From NCBI RefSeq assembly GCF_024519285.1, contig NZ_JAMZCY010000001.1, positions 1,674,001 to 1,738,000 on the forward strand: a stretch of 64,000 nucleotides of DNA. Reading direction: 5' to 3'. The notes under the pieces are model-generated. The model had not been told where the DNA came from. It saw only the letters and a list, made by a program, of their open reading frames with translations, and did no database searches. The position numbers and the translations under genes are program-made. Source of the stretch: Cohnella sp. WQ 127256 (GTDB lineage Bacteria > Bacillota > Bacilli > Paenibacillales > Paenibacillaceae). Shown piece by piece: positions 16,968 through 25,390 of this stretch (position 1 is its first letter; each line of letters begins with the position of its first letter).

Positions 16968-18441
16968 GCCATCAAAAACTAACGAAGTGCGTTGGAACGA
17001 AATCAAACTACGTGATCTATTCAGTCATTCATCCGATGTTCAGTTCCAACGGTGTCAATTCGACGAGCATAAGCTTTCAGAAGTCATTCTGATCTATGGC
17101 GAAGGCTTATGCGATTCCGCACAAATTGGTAAAGTAGTGCTGCCCGAATTAGGAAATCTGTACCGCGAGCAGGGGGGATTTGAGTTACAATCGGGTATGA
17201 TATTCGGAAAGCTACCCTTAATCCCCATTGACGACAAGGAAGCATCCGACATCCTAGCAGAATATGTTTTTCAGGGGGATCTTGTTCTCCTATTTACCGC
17301 TAGCGGTGTCTTGTTTAAGATGAATATATCCAATCGTCCCCAGAGATCTCCATCGGAATCCAGCACAGAAATATCAATTCTAGGACCCCGGGATGGCTTT
17401 ACCGAGGATATCGTCATCAATGTAGCTCTTATTCGCAAAAGGATTCGCAGCTCCAGCTTAAGTTATGAAACCTTTATTTTAGGGCGAAGGACAAAGACTA
17501 GAGTGGGTTTGCTCTACATCGAAGACATCCTTTCACCTAAAATCTTAAAAGAAGTTCAATCTCGTTTACAAAAAATCGATATCGATGGAATCTATAGTAT
17601 AAATCAGCTACAGGAAATGCTCGCCGACTCCAAATCATCCATACTTCCACTATTCGCCTTGACCGGGAGGCCAGATTATGTGGTGAGCAGTCTGCTGGCC
17701 GGAAGGTTCATCCTCATTGTCGACGGAATTCCTATGGTACTCGTCGGACCTGCTTCGTTAGCATTACTTATGAAATCACCCGAGGATATTCACTTTAATT
17801 ACATTTATGTCTCTTTCGCCCGAGTTATCCGATTTATAAGCTTATTTCTATCCATTATCCTGCCAGGGTTTTGGGTTTCACTTACCGCATTCCATCAGGA
17901 TCAAATTCCATTCCGAATGATGGCTACGATATCTGGAGCACGCCTCGGTCTTCCCTTGTCTGCTCAGATGGAAATGTTTATTTTACTAATGTTGCTGGAA
18001 ATATTTCGAGAAGCCGGTGTTCGACTTCCAAGCTCTATCGGACAAACCTTAACCGTTGTCGGGGGGCTAATTATTGGCGATGCCGCAATTCGTGCTGGAT
18101 TGGTTTCTCCTTCCGTTGTCGTCGTTGGCGCCATCACGGCTGTAACCTCTGTTACTTTAGTCAATCAATCCTTAAGTACAGTCGTGAGTGTAATCCGGTT
18201 ATCCATATTTCTCTTTAGCTCCATCATTGGGATGTACGGGCTCATCCTTAGCCTCATCCTCTTTGTGGCTTATTTATCGAGGCTTCACTCCTTTGGTGTA
18301 CCCTTTCTGACTCCCCTGTCTCCTCTACATTACAAAGATTTGGCGAACGCTTATTTAAGATTGCCTTGGATGAAATTAAGAACGAGACCACAGGCTCTAC
18401 ATCCAACAGATCCCGACCACAAGGGAGATCAGAAGCCATGA
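16960..18441 (+). CDS. Spore germinant receptor subunit A (GerAA family)
   Basis: 493 residues with the GerA-type layout. A soluble N-terminal region (about 1-270) contains RKRIRSSSLSYETFILGRRTKTRVGLLYI and SILPLFALTGRPD. It is followed by a membrane domain with PFRMMATISGARLGLPLS and REAGVRLPSSIGQTLTVVGGLIIGDAA, segments diagnostic of the family. Together with subunits B and C it forms one germinant receptor of the spore inner membrane. It is translationally coupled to both neighbours. Confidence 0.92.
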   Translation: MTEPSKTNEVRWNEIKLRDLFSHSSDVQFQRCQFDEHKLSEVILIYGEGLCDSAQIGKVVLPELGNLYREQGGFELQSGMIFGKLPLIPIDDKEASDILAEYVFQGDLVLLFTASGVLFKMNISNRPQRSPSESSTEISILGPRDGFTEDIVINVALIRKRIRSSSLSYETFILGRRTKTRVGLLYIEDILSPKILKEVQSRLQKIDIDGIYSINQLQEMLADSKSSILPLFALTGRPDYVVSSLLAGRFILIVDGIPMVLVGPASLALLMKSPEDIHFNYIYVSFARVIRFISLFLSIILPGFWVSLTAFHQDQIPFRMMATISGARLGLPLSAQMEMFILLMLLEIFREAGVRLPSSIGQTLTVVGGLIIGDAAIRAGLVSPSVVVVGAITAVTSVTLVNQSLSTVVSVIRLSIFLFSSIIGMYGLILSLILFVAYLSRLHSFGVPFLTPLSPLHYKDLANAYLRLPWMKLRTRPQALHPTDPDHKGDQKP

Positions 18442-19589
18442 TCAGGCTTAGCCTGAGGGGACTCTACTTACTCATTCTGCTCATTCTAGCGGGCTGTTGG
18501 AACTCCAAGGATATTCAGAATTTGGATTACGCAACGGCTATCGGAATCGACTATGATTTCGAGAAAGGAGAATATATCACCCATGTCCAAGTGCTCAATT
18601 TCTCGAATGTAGGCAGGTCTGAAAATGTGGAAGTCGGAAAACCGGTTCCGATATGGATTGGGAAAGGCCAGGGGCAGACAATAGCCGAATCGTTATCGTC
18701 TATTTATGCCACTTCGCAGATGCGTATATTCTGGGGACATGTTAAATCGATCGTATTTACAGAAAACCTATTGAAAGAAAAAGTCGAAGAGGCCTACAAC
18801 GCAGTACACCGATTTGGAGACGTGCGGTATAACATCTTAATCTATGGAACGAAAGAAAAACTATCCGATATTTTCGTACAGAAATCGATATTCAACCTCT
18901 CTCCACTGGATACGATCATGTTTTCACCCGAACAAATCTATGCTCAGCGTTCTTCCATTGTTCCCATCCCCGGGTTTAAGTTTATCGCGCAGCTGCGTGA
19001 GCCTGGTGAACCGGCCATGTTACCTTCCTTAACGATTAACGATACCGTATGGAAAGAGGACAAAAAATCGAAACCGTTGCTTCAGATTAATGGCGCCTTT
19101 TTCTTCGCTGGAACGAAAATGGCCGCTTGGCTATCGGAGGAAGAACTTGCCGGAAGTCGGTGGACACAGAAAGCATTGAAGCGTTCATTAATAAACATCC
19201 CTTCAGAGGGAAAGCCAAGCGCCTCGTTGGTGCTCATTAAACCGCACTATAAGGTGAAATCAGGGGTAGAGAGCGGCAAAGCTTGGTTTGATATCCATTT
19301 GAAGCTGGATGCAACTCTCGATGAATTAAATGAGAATAAATCTATACGCACTATTGAAGAGCAAGCAGCGGAAGTCGTTCGAAAAGAAATCAGGAGTAGC
19401 TTCAAGAAGGGACTCGACAAAAAAGTTGATGTATTACGGTTAGAGGAAACACTCTACCGTACACATCCAAAGCAATGGCATGAGTTGCATCGTAATCAAA
19501 CTTTTATATTGAAGCAAGAAAGTCTGAGACACATAAACGTGAAGGTTCACTTAATCAACACAGGTAAATACAAAGGCAGAATAAGTTAA
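18438..19589 (+). CDS. Spore germinant receptor lipoprotein C (GerAC family)
   Basis: 383 residues. The start is placed at the ATG at 18438, overlapping the gerA-type stop as ATGA, because the signal peptide MIRLSLRGLYLLILLILAGC begins there and ends in a lipobox. An open frame to 18366 is not needed. Family segments are CWNSKDIQNLDYATAIGIDY, GQGQTIAESL and a C-terminal domain of helices and strands. The protein is lipid-anchored on the outer face of the inner spore membrane. A strong terminator follows. Confidence 0.92.
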   Translation: MIRLSLRGLYLLILLILAGCWNSKDIQNLDYATAIGIDYDFEKGEYITHVQVLNFSNVGRSENVEVGKPVPIWIGKGQGQTIAESLSSIYATSQMRIFWGHVKSIVFTENLLKEKVEEAYNAVHRFGDVRYNILIYGTKEKLSDIFVQKSIFNLSPLDTIMFSPEQIYAQRSSIVPIPGFKFIAQLREPGEPAMLPSLTINDTVWKEDKKSKPLLQINGAFFFAGTKMAAWLSEEELAGSRWTQKALKRSLINIPSEGKPSASLVLIKPHYKVKSGVESGKAWFDIHLKLDATLDELNENKSIRTIEEQAAEVVRKEIRSSFKKGLDKKVDVLRLEETLYRTHPKQWHELHRNQTFILKQESLRHINVKVHLINTGKYKGRIS

Positions 19590-19592
19590 TCA

Positions 19593-19628
19593 ACCGGGAG
19601 TGCTATTCCAGCACCTCCCGGTTTTTTT
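19593..19628 (+). terminator. Terminator of the germinant-receptor operon
   Basis: ACCGGGAG-TGCT pairs with AGCA-C-CTCCCGGT (one bulge) and is followed by seven T residues, directly after the gerC-type stop. Confidence 0.92.
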
Positions 19629-19666
19629 AGTTTCCTAGTAGGATGTTTGTTTATGCCTTATACATG

Positions 19667-19694
19667 TATAATTGCCAAGCAAACGTATGTTTGC
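19667..19694 (+). promoter_or_regulatory. Promoter with an SOS-like palindrome before the DUF457 gene
   Basis: TATAAT (19667-19672) overlaps the palindrome TTATACATGTATAA. Seven bases further on lies GCAAAC-GTAT-GTTTGC (19679-19694), a perfect 6-4-6 repeat. It fits 12 of 14 positions of the Gram-positive LexA box (CGAACRNRYGTTYC). The position at the expected transcription start suits a repressor. No good -35 box is seen. Confidence 0.45.
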
Positions 19695-19760
19695 ATAAAA
19701 CTGCAGGAAGTGGCATAACGATCTTACATCAGGTTCAGTCAACGGAGGGAATTAGGGATT

Positions 19761-20405
19761 ATGAAAGGAACGACTCATCTCGCCATCGGCGGTGCTGTGG
19801 GCGTGGCAGCAAGCTTGTATTATCCAATTAGCTTCAACAGTACGATTATGTATTTATCTGTCGCTGGATTTTCCGCATTGAGCGCGGATCTGGATGGTCC
19901 TAGTCTATTAAGTGGCAAGTTAAGCAAAGTCTCTAAGCTATTACGCAATCTTGTGTTATGGGTTGGAGTAGGTCTCATCATCACCTTAGCTTATATGTAT
20001 TTCATGCAGAACAAACTTTATCCGATCTTCACAACAAGTGCGGTTACCGTGTTCTTGTTAGGCTTCGTCACCAAAGAAGGTACGATCCGCAACGCTCTCG
20101 TAAGCCTGATCGGTCTCGCCCTACTCTATTTCGGCTGGGATTCACAGCAAAATTGGTTAATGGGATTCGGATTGTTCATCGCTTGGGCTCCATGGTTAAA
20201 GCATCGAGGAATGACACATACCGTGTGGGCACTCTTATTGTGGGGGGCCATTGGCTGGGGGCTGGAGCAGCAGCTCCAAATCGTTGGCATTACATTCGTT
20301 GCTGTCGCTGGATACGCATCACACCTTCTCGCCGACACTTTGACGCCTAATGGTGTGAAATGGCTGTATCCTCTCTACAAGAAGTCCATAAAGCTTCGTA
20401 TTTAA
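19761..20405 (+). CDS. YdjM-type membrane-bound metal-dependent hydrolase (DUF457)
   Basis: 214 residues with about six membrane helices. Family residues are the N-terminal GTTHLAIGG, then ADLDGP, KHRGMTHT and SHLLADTLTPNGVKWLYP. His and Asp residues in these motifs are thought to bind a metal. The biochemical activity is not known to me. E. coli YdjM, of this family, is controlled by LexA, and the SOS-like palindrome upstream makes the same possible here. The ribosome site is GGAGG, 12 nt before the ATG, rather far. Confidence 0.82.
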   Translation: MKGTTHLAIGGAVGVAASLYYPISFNSTIMYLSVAGFSALSADLDGPSLLSGKLSKVSKLLRNLVLWVGVGLIITLAYMYFMQNKLYPIFTTSAVTVFLLGFVTKEGTIRNALVSLIGLALLYFGWDSQQNWLMGFGLFIAWAPWLKHRGMTHTVWALLLWGAIGWGLEQQLQIVGITFVAVAGYASHLLADTLTPNGVKWLYPLYKKSIKLRI

Positions 20406-20418
20406 TCGCTTCTGACGT

Positions 20419-20512
20419 GAGGAGTCTCATCATCGCATGTGACTCCTCCATGGGTCTCCTGAGTGAACGACAACTATTCAATGAATATGCATGAATGCAA
20501 TTCACTCAGGAG
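20419..20512. repeat. Two adjacent inverted repeats
   Basis: GAGGAGTC (20419-20426) pairs with GACTCCTC (20441-20448). CTCCTGAGTGAA (20456-20467) pairs perfectly with TTCACTCAGGAG (20501-20512), whose 33-nt loop contains a further ATTCA/TGAAT pair. Neither stem has a T run, so these are poor terminators. They fill the gap between two convergent genes. Confidence 0.7.
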
Positions 20513-20535
20513 CTATAAATCCAACCTATTATTAT

Positions 20536-20889
20536 TTATTGAACTTGTACTTCTGTTAGCTCCTGTGCCTTATATTTAAGTCTAGCATTCTCAGCGGCTT
20601 GGCCGAGTAAATCCGATACCTCAATGCTCCCCCTAATGTTCCTTAACGTGTAAGTGGGCGAGGTTGTATCCGTAGAAAATACTGTAATATCTCCGAATTT
20701 CAAAATTCTCTCCAGCAAATTCCGTTTCAACGTAATGTCGCGGATGCGATACAATTGAATTTCCTCACGTTTCTTCGTGAATATACCTCTCTCTACAATG
20801 ACTCTGCGTTCTGTAATCTGATAACGGGTAAAGCTCGGAATCCCATAATTGAAAGGCTTACCCTCCCACAACACGTTCTCATTCAACAT
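20536..20889 (-). CDS. Bacterial PH-domain protein
   Basis: 117 residues. WEGKPFNYGIPSFTRYQITERRVIVERGIFTKKREEIQLYRIRDI followed by FGDITVFSTD is the YdbT/DUF304 (bPH2) pattern, which normally folds as a pleckstrin-homology barrel. Unlike YdbT it has no membrane helices, so it is a free-standing small version. The function is not known; related proteins are tied to envelope stress or membrane homeostasis. It begins MLNENVLWEG and ends at 20536, convergent with the DUF457 gene. Confidence 0.8.
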   Translation of the reverse strand: MLNENVLWEGKPFNYGIPSFTRYQITERRVIVERGIFTKKREEIQLYRIRDITLKRNLLERILKFGDITVFSTDTTSPTYTLRNIRGSIEVSDLLGQAAENARLKYKAQELTEVQVQ

Positions 20890-20972
20890 CTCAACATCTC
20901 CTTAGAAATGGATGATTTCTACAGTTATTGTACACTAGAATAGTTTCCTTGGCTCCATAAATTCAGAGATCG

Positions 20973-23900
20973 CTAGCTTGACCAGAACACGAGTGAGCGG
21001 AGATCCCGTTCTCCACCAAGCTTTATTAACATCGTGCCGATGGTTGTCTCGGTTATGGGTTCGCCATTCCACAGCTCTACTTTGAGCTTGACTAGCTTCT
21101 GTCTACGGATAATGGATTGGAATACCGATTGGAGTATCGTTGCTTGCTGCTCCATCTGCGCCAAATCCTCGTCCTTCCCAGGTACGGTGAATACTCTCTT
21201 CCCATTGTTTTCGATCCAGAATAACCACTGTTCACGTTGAAGCACTAAGAAGTTCCCTGGCTTTCGGGCGTAAGAGGTCGATCTTGTATCTTTCGGCCAA
21301 TCGATAAGCACACCATACGGATTGGCTGGATCTGCGGAAGAAAGCACTGTGGAAGTGGTCTCGGATAGCGTTGGAAGCGGCTGTCTCACAGAATCACTGA
21401 GTTCCCGAGTTGTGAACTGCAGGGTAGACATCCCCCGGATAAACGTTCCTCTCGTGAGAACACCCCATTGTTCCAGCCTCTTTAATACCGGATAAAAATC
21501 ATCCCAGGAAAACGGAGCAGATTTAGCTACCAAATCCTTGTTAATTAACCCATATCCCTGTAGCAAATGATGCGTCCACACCAACAACGGTGATTGCTCC
21601 TCCGACGAGGCTTCCGGATTAGGTGAAGAAGCAGCTTCAACCTGCTGTAATGTACTCGTCGCATACCAACGCCCTAAACCTGAGCCTGTCTTTGCCCAAT
21701 GGGCGTGTTTCGTACTGTTCTGAAGACGTAGAGGTGCAAATTGATCGTTAGAGACACGCCCTTCCCATACGAGGTCAAGCAAATCCACGAGTAGCTCTGA
21801 TGGAGGCTTGTCTGCATCTCGGCTAAGGCGAGTGAGGAAGCTCGCTCCCCCTGTTTCTAATACATTCAACAGCTTCGGATGCTTGGTGGGGTGATGGGCT
21901 GCCTGATCTAGGAAAGGCGTGTATAAAGACTTCGAGCTCGTCAGGAAGAACGCAATCTTCCCCTCCTTGTCCCCCTCCTCCTTACGACCGATCCATAACA
22001 CTTCGCCGGAAGCACATAGTAAATCAAGATGCTCCTTACGATAGGACATCAGTCGAGTAGGAAAAATAATCGTCTCCCAATGAGACAAGGGTAGAAATAG
22101 TCCCTGCAAACGTTCTACGATCGTGAGCAGCCCTTCGCTACCTTGCTGTTGTGTCCCCTGTAAGGCATGCTGCAGCAAGGCGATTTGACTACACCATCTA
22201 GCCGCCTCGGCAGGCTCAGCCTTACTTCTCGCATGACGGATCGACAAACGCACGAGGCGTGAAGCAACCTTCGTACTCGTCCATATCCGCTCATCGTCAT
22301 CAGCGGCATGAGGTGCCCTTTCAATTACTCCATTGTCTATGAGCTGTTCGACTGCATGACTCGCCATCTTAAGCGTCATTGCAGGGTATCTTTCACATAG
22401 CTCAGCTTCCGTAAATGAAATGACGTGATCCACATACCTGCCTAGCACAAAAGTAATGGAAGTCGCACGAGAGGGGAATTCAGCATAAACCTCTCTTTCA
22501 TCTGCTGAAATCCACCGAAATTCACCGTCACCAGTCAAATCGATAGGTACCACATTACCTTGTTCATGGAGCAACTGAAGCCATGTCAACGCAGCCTCAC
22601 CTGCAAGCTTAGAAATTTCCCTCGATGTTAGATCCCCTCGGCTCTTGAGAAGCTTCGCAAGCCCATCCACATTTGCAGGTGGATGCTCAAGCACGTTCAT
22701 TCCTCGACTTTCCTCCTCGATAACCTCACGGCTGATCGCATCGGTGAATGCGTTCGAATCGAACAATTGTCCTGCTAGCTCCTTGCTTACATTAAGCAAT
22801 TGAAGCCGTGTAGTCTCATCTAAACCGTCGCCTTCATACACTTGCATGTTCACATATTCTGCAATAAATTGTGCCGCCAATGGAGAGGGGAACGGTGTTT
22901 CCCTGACAACGACTGCAATTTGGCCCGCCACGAGCTGTTCTAGCAGAAGCTTCAGATCGTCGTAGGCTAAGTAGTTATGAATACACTCTGACATCGCTTC
23001 TCTCAAATAAGGAAAATGCTCCGCATACGGTAGCGCTCCTTTAATCAGCTCCTCACTCCGAAGCCGTTTCTGCCATAATGGAGTTCGCGTGAAGCTACGA
23101 GATAATAAGAGTGATGTCTCTGCGATTTTTCGAAACGCAATTCCGAGTAAAGGAGATCCAGTTATAGCTTCGGTAAGTAAGGTGTTGAGATTGGCTGGTG
23201 TGACTTGATTAATGATCTGGAGCCAGGAAGCATCCCATTCAGGCAGCACGAATTCTATACCGTTATCCTTCGCATTCCCATAAGGTCTGTAGGGAAGAAG
23301 CTGTTCGAACTGTCGACCGATCGCGAGCAACCAGGCACGGTTTACGTCCCGTCCCCATTGATTATGGATGATGACATGAGTCTTATTCATGACATCGCGG
23401 TAATGCTCTATAACAATTCTCTTATCTGTCGGCAATGCGCAAGCATGGTGCTGTGATCTAACAAGAGTGATTAGCTCATTCGCTGAAGTCCTGTCCATTC
23501 CATTGTTTTGTTGAAGCCATTCATTAACTAGATCATTCGTTTCCGCTTCATTTTCGCTATTCACATGATCATCTCTAAGGCCAAGACGTTCCGATAAATC
23601 CCGCATGAACGAACCCATCTTGACTCCTAATTCGTAAGATCTGCTTCCAGCTTCGTTTCTCCAGAAAGGAACCTCACTGAAACGATTGCCTGCTTCAGAC
23701 ACGTACACTCGATCATTACGAATATCTCGAATCATCCAAGAGCTAGTTCCTAACTGAAAGACGTCTCCAACACGACTTTCTTGGATGAATTCCTCATCCA
23801 GCTCGCCTAGATGTGCCCGACTATCTAGATGATGCACCGGATAATTACCACTTTGCGGAATTGTCCCTACCCCTGTAATAGAAGCCATCGCAGTATTACT

Positions 23901-25373
23901 TCTCTTCGTCAGCTTATTTGTAGAATGGTTCCATTCCAGTAATGGCCTCACGAAGGGATAATAACCGGAGAGCACTTGAAGCACACTCTCCAGTTGTTCT
24001 CTCCCATAGCTCCGATAACTATCGCTATGTAGGATCAACTGATGAAGGTCGTCCACTTCCCAGTCATCCATTGCTACCATCGAAACGATTTGCTGGGAGA
24101 GTACATCCATCGGGCCATAAGGAATACGAATCTCCTCAATCTCACGGTTAGCGATTTGCTTACTTAATACCGCAAGCTCCGGTAGGGCAGCTTTATTCCG
24201 CGCTAACAAAATGCCACGGCTTGCCTCTCCAACCGCATGCCCTGCACGACCGATTCGCTGAATTCCGCGAGCCGCCTCCTGTGGGGAATCTACTTGGATA
24301 ACTAGATCAATATGGCCAACGTCGATGCCAAGCTCCAACGAGGAAGTCGCAACAATACAGCGCAACGTGCCCTCTTTTAGCATCTGCTCGACTTCCAGAC
24401 GACGCTCTCGCGAGATGCTACCATGATGAGATCTGGCCATCTCGTAACCGACATGATCGTTAATCCGTAGACACAATCGTTCACATAGACGACGGCTATT
24501 CACGAAGAGCAGAACCGAGTGACAGCCCTCCATCGCTTGCATGATCCGATCTAATAGGGGTAACCAAACAGCCTCCCGCGAAGCGGCAGGCTTGCTCTGG
24601 TCTGGCATTGTAACGAGCACGCTCATTCTCTTAGTCATCTTGCTTTCGATAATTGTTACTGATCTCGGCTGCATTTGCTGCATATCGGCATGAGAATCAC
24701 TTTTAGGCTCCCACCCCGCAAGAAACCGAGCCACCTTATCTAGTGGCTTCTGAGTAGCCGAGACACCGATTCGCTGCACTGGAGTCTTACAGTGGTGAGT
24801 TAATCTCTCCAGCGTTAGTGATAGATGTGAACCTCTCTTATCCGCAGCAAGATCATGAATTTCATCGATGATCACTTGCTCTACCGTTTCTAGAATCGCA
24901 CGTCCTTTGGCAGAGGTAAGCAACAAGAATAGGGATTCCGGTGTTGTGATCAACAAATCAGGAGGATTACGCAGCATAGATGCTCGCTTACTCTGACTTG
25001 TATCCCCCGTCCTTATCTCACAGCGAATACCCGGCCAATTAGCACCAAGTGCTGTGGCTTGTTTGTCTAATTGCTCAACAAACTGTAAGGCATGATGATG
25101 GATATCGTTATTCAATGATTTAAGCGGAGTAATGTATACAATTCGTACACCAGCTGCTGTCGATTGAGAACGAGTGCGAATAAGCTTATCCAAACATGGC
25201 AGCAATGCGGCAAGGGTTTTACCTGAGCCTGTAGGAGCCGCAATTAAGGTGTGCTGATCTTCTCCGATCGATTGCCAGGATTGACTCTGAACGTCAGTCG
25301 GCTGCCCGAAGGCTTGTGAGAACCAAGAAGAAATAACAGGATGAAAAGAGACTAGCCTATTCAAATCCGTCAC
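20973..25373 (-). CDS. lhr: Large DEAD/DEAH helicase of Lhr type
   Basis: 1466 residues, the full size of bacterial Lhr. The N-terminal half is a superfamily-2 helicase: Walker A APTGSGKT (46-53), DEIHDL box near 168, GVSATQ, a motif IV-type region, and VI as QRIGRAGH near 376. Lhr-specific winged-helix and core regions follow, with a long C-terminal domain of unclear role. Lhr is a 3'-5' translocase on RNA:DNA and DNA duplexes linked to repair. The start is GTG at 25373, 8 nt after AGGAG. It lies 17 bp after an ABC exporter gene in the same operon, an association I cannot explain. Confidence 0.87.
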   Translation of the reverse strand: MTDLNRLVSFHPVISSWFSQAFGQPTDVQSQSWQSIGEDQHTLIAAPTGSGKTLAALLPCLDKLIRTRSQSTAAGVRIVYITPLKSLNNDIHHHALQFVEQLDKQATALGANWPGIRCEIRTGDTSQSKRASMLRNPPDLLITTPESLFLLLTSAKGRAILETVEQVIIDEIHDLAADKRGSHLSLTLERLTHHCKTPVQRIGVSATQKPLDKVARFLAGWEPKSDSHADMQQMQPRSVTIIESKMTKRMSVLVTMPDQSKPAASREAVWLPLLDRIMQAMEGCHSVLLFVNSRRLCERLCLRINDHVGYEMARSHHGSISRERRLEVEQMLKEGTLRCIVATSSLELGIDVGHIDLVIQVDSPQEAARGIQRIGRAGHAVGEASRGILLARNKAALPELAVLSKQIANREIEEIRIPYGPMDVLSQQIVSMVAMDDWEVDDLHQLILHSDSYRSYGREQLESVLQVLSGYYPFVRPLLEWNHSTNKLTKRSNTAMASITGVGTIPQSGNYPVHHLDSRAHLGELDEEFIQESRVGDVFQLGTSSWMIRDIRNDRVYVSEAGNRFSEVPFWRNEAGSRSYELGVKMGSFMRDLSERLGLRDDHVNSENEAETNDLVNEWLQQNNGMDRTSANELITLVRSQHHACALPTDKRIVIEHYRDVMNKTHVIIHNQWGRDVNRAWLLAIGRQFEQLLPYRPYGNAKDNGIEFVLPEWDASWLQIINQVTPANLNTLLTEAITGSPLLGIAFRKIAETSLLLSRSFTRTPLWQKRLRSEELIKGALPYAEHFPYLREAMSECIHNYLAYDDLKLLLEQLVAGQIAVVVRETPFPSPLAAQFIAEYVNMQVYEGDGLDETTRLQLLNVSKELAGQLFDSNAFTDAISREVIEEESRGMNVLEHPPANVDGLAKLLKSRGDLTSREISKLAGEAALTWLQLLHEQGNVVPIDLTGDGEFRWISADEREVYAEFPSRATSITFVLGRYVDHVISFTEAELCERYPAMTLKMASHAVEQLIDNGVIERAPHAADDDERIWTSTKVASRLVRLSIRHARSKAEPAEAARWCSQIALLQHALQGTQQQGSEGLLTIVERLQGLFLPLSHWETIIFPTRLMSYRKEHLDLLCASGEVLWIGRKEEGDKEGKIAFFLTSSKSLYTPFLDQAAHHPTKHPKLLNVLETGGASFLTRLSRDADKPPSELLVDLLDLVWEGRVSNDQFAPLRLQNSTKHAHWAKTGSGLGRWYATSTLQQVEAASSPNPEASSEEQSPLLVWTHHLLQGYGLINKDLVAKSAPFSWDDFYPVLKRLEQWGVLTRGTFIRGMSTLQFTTRELSDSVRQPLPTLSETTSTVLSSADPANPYGVLIDWPKDTRSTSYARKPGNFLVLQREQWLFWIENNGKRVFTVPGKDEDLAQMEQQATILQSVFQSIIRRQKLVKLKVELWNGEPITETTIGTMLIKLGGERDLRSLVFWSS

Positions 25374-25390
25374 AAGGTCGGCTCCTACTC

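Noticed and set aside
19643..19831. 62-codon plus-strand frame before the DUF457 gene
   Set aside because: It overlaps the promoter region and the start of the DUF457 gene, has odd composition and no ribosome site.
23942..24151. Plus-strand frames inside the Lhr-type gene
   Set aside because: They are antisense shadows of a long conserved coding region without ribosome sites.
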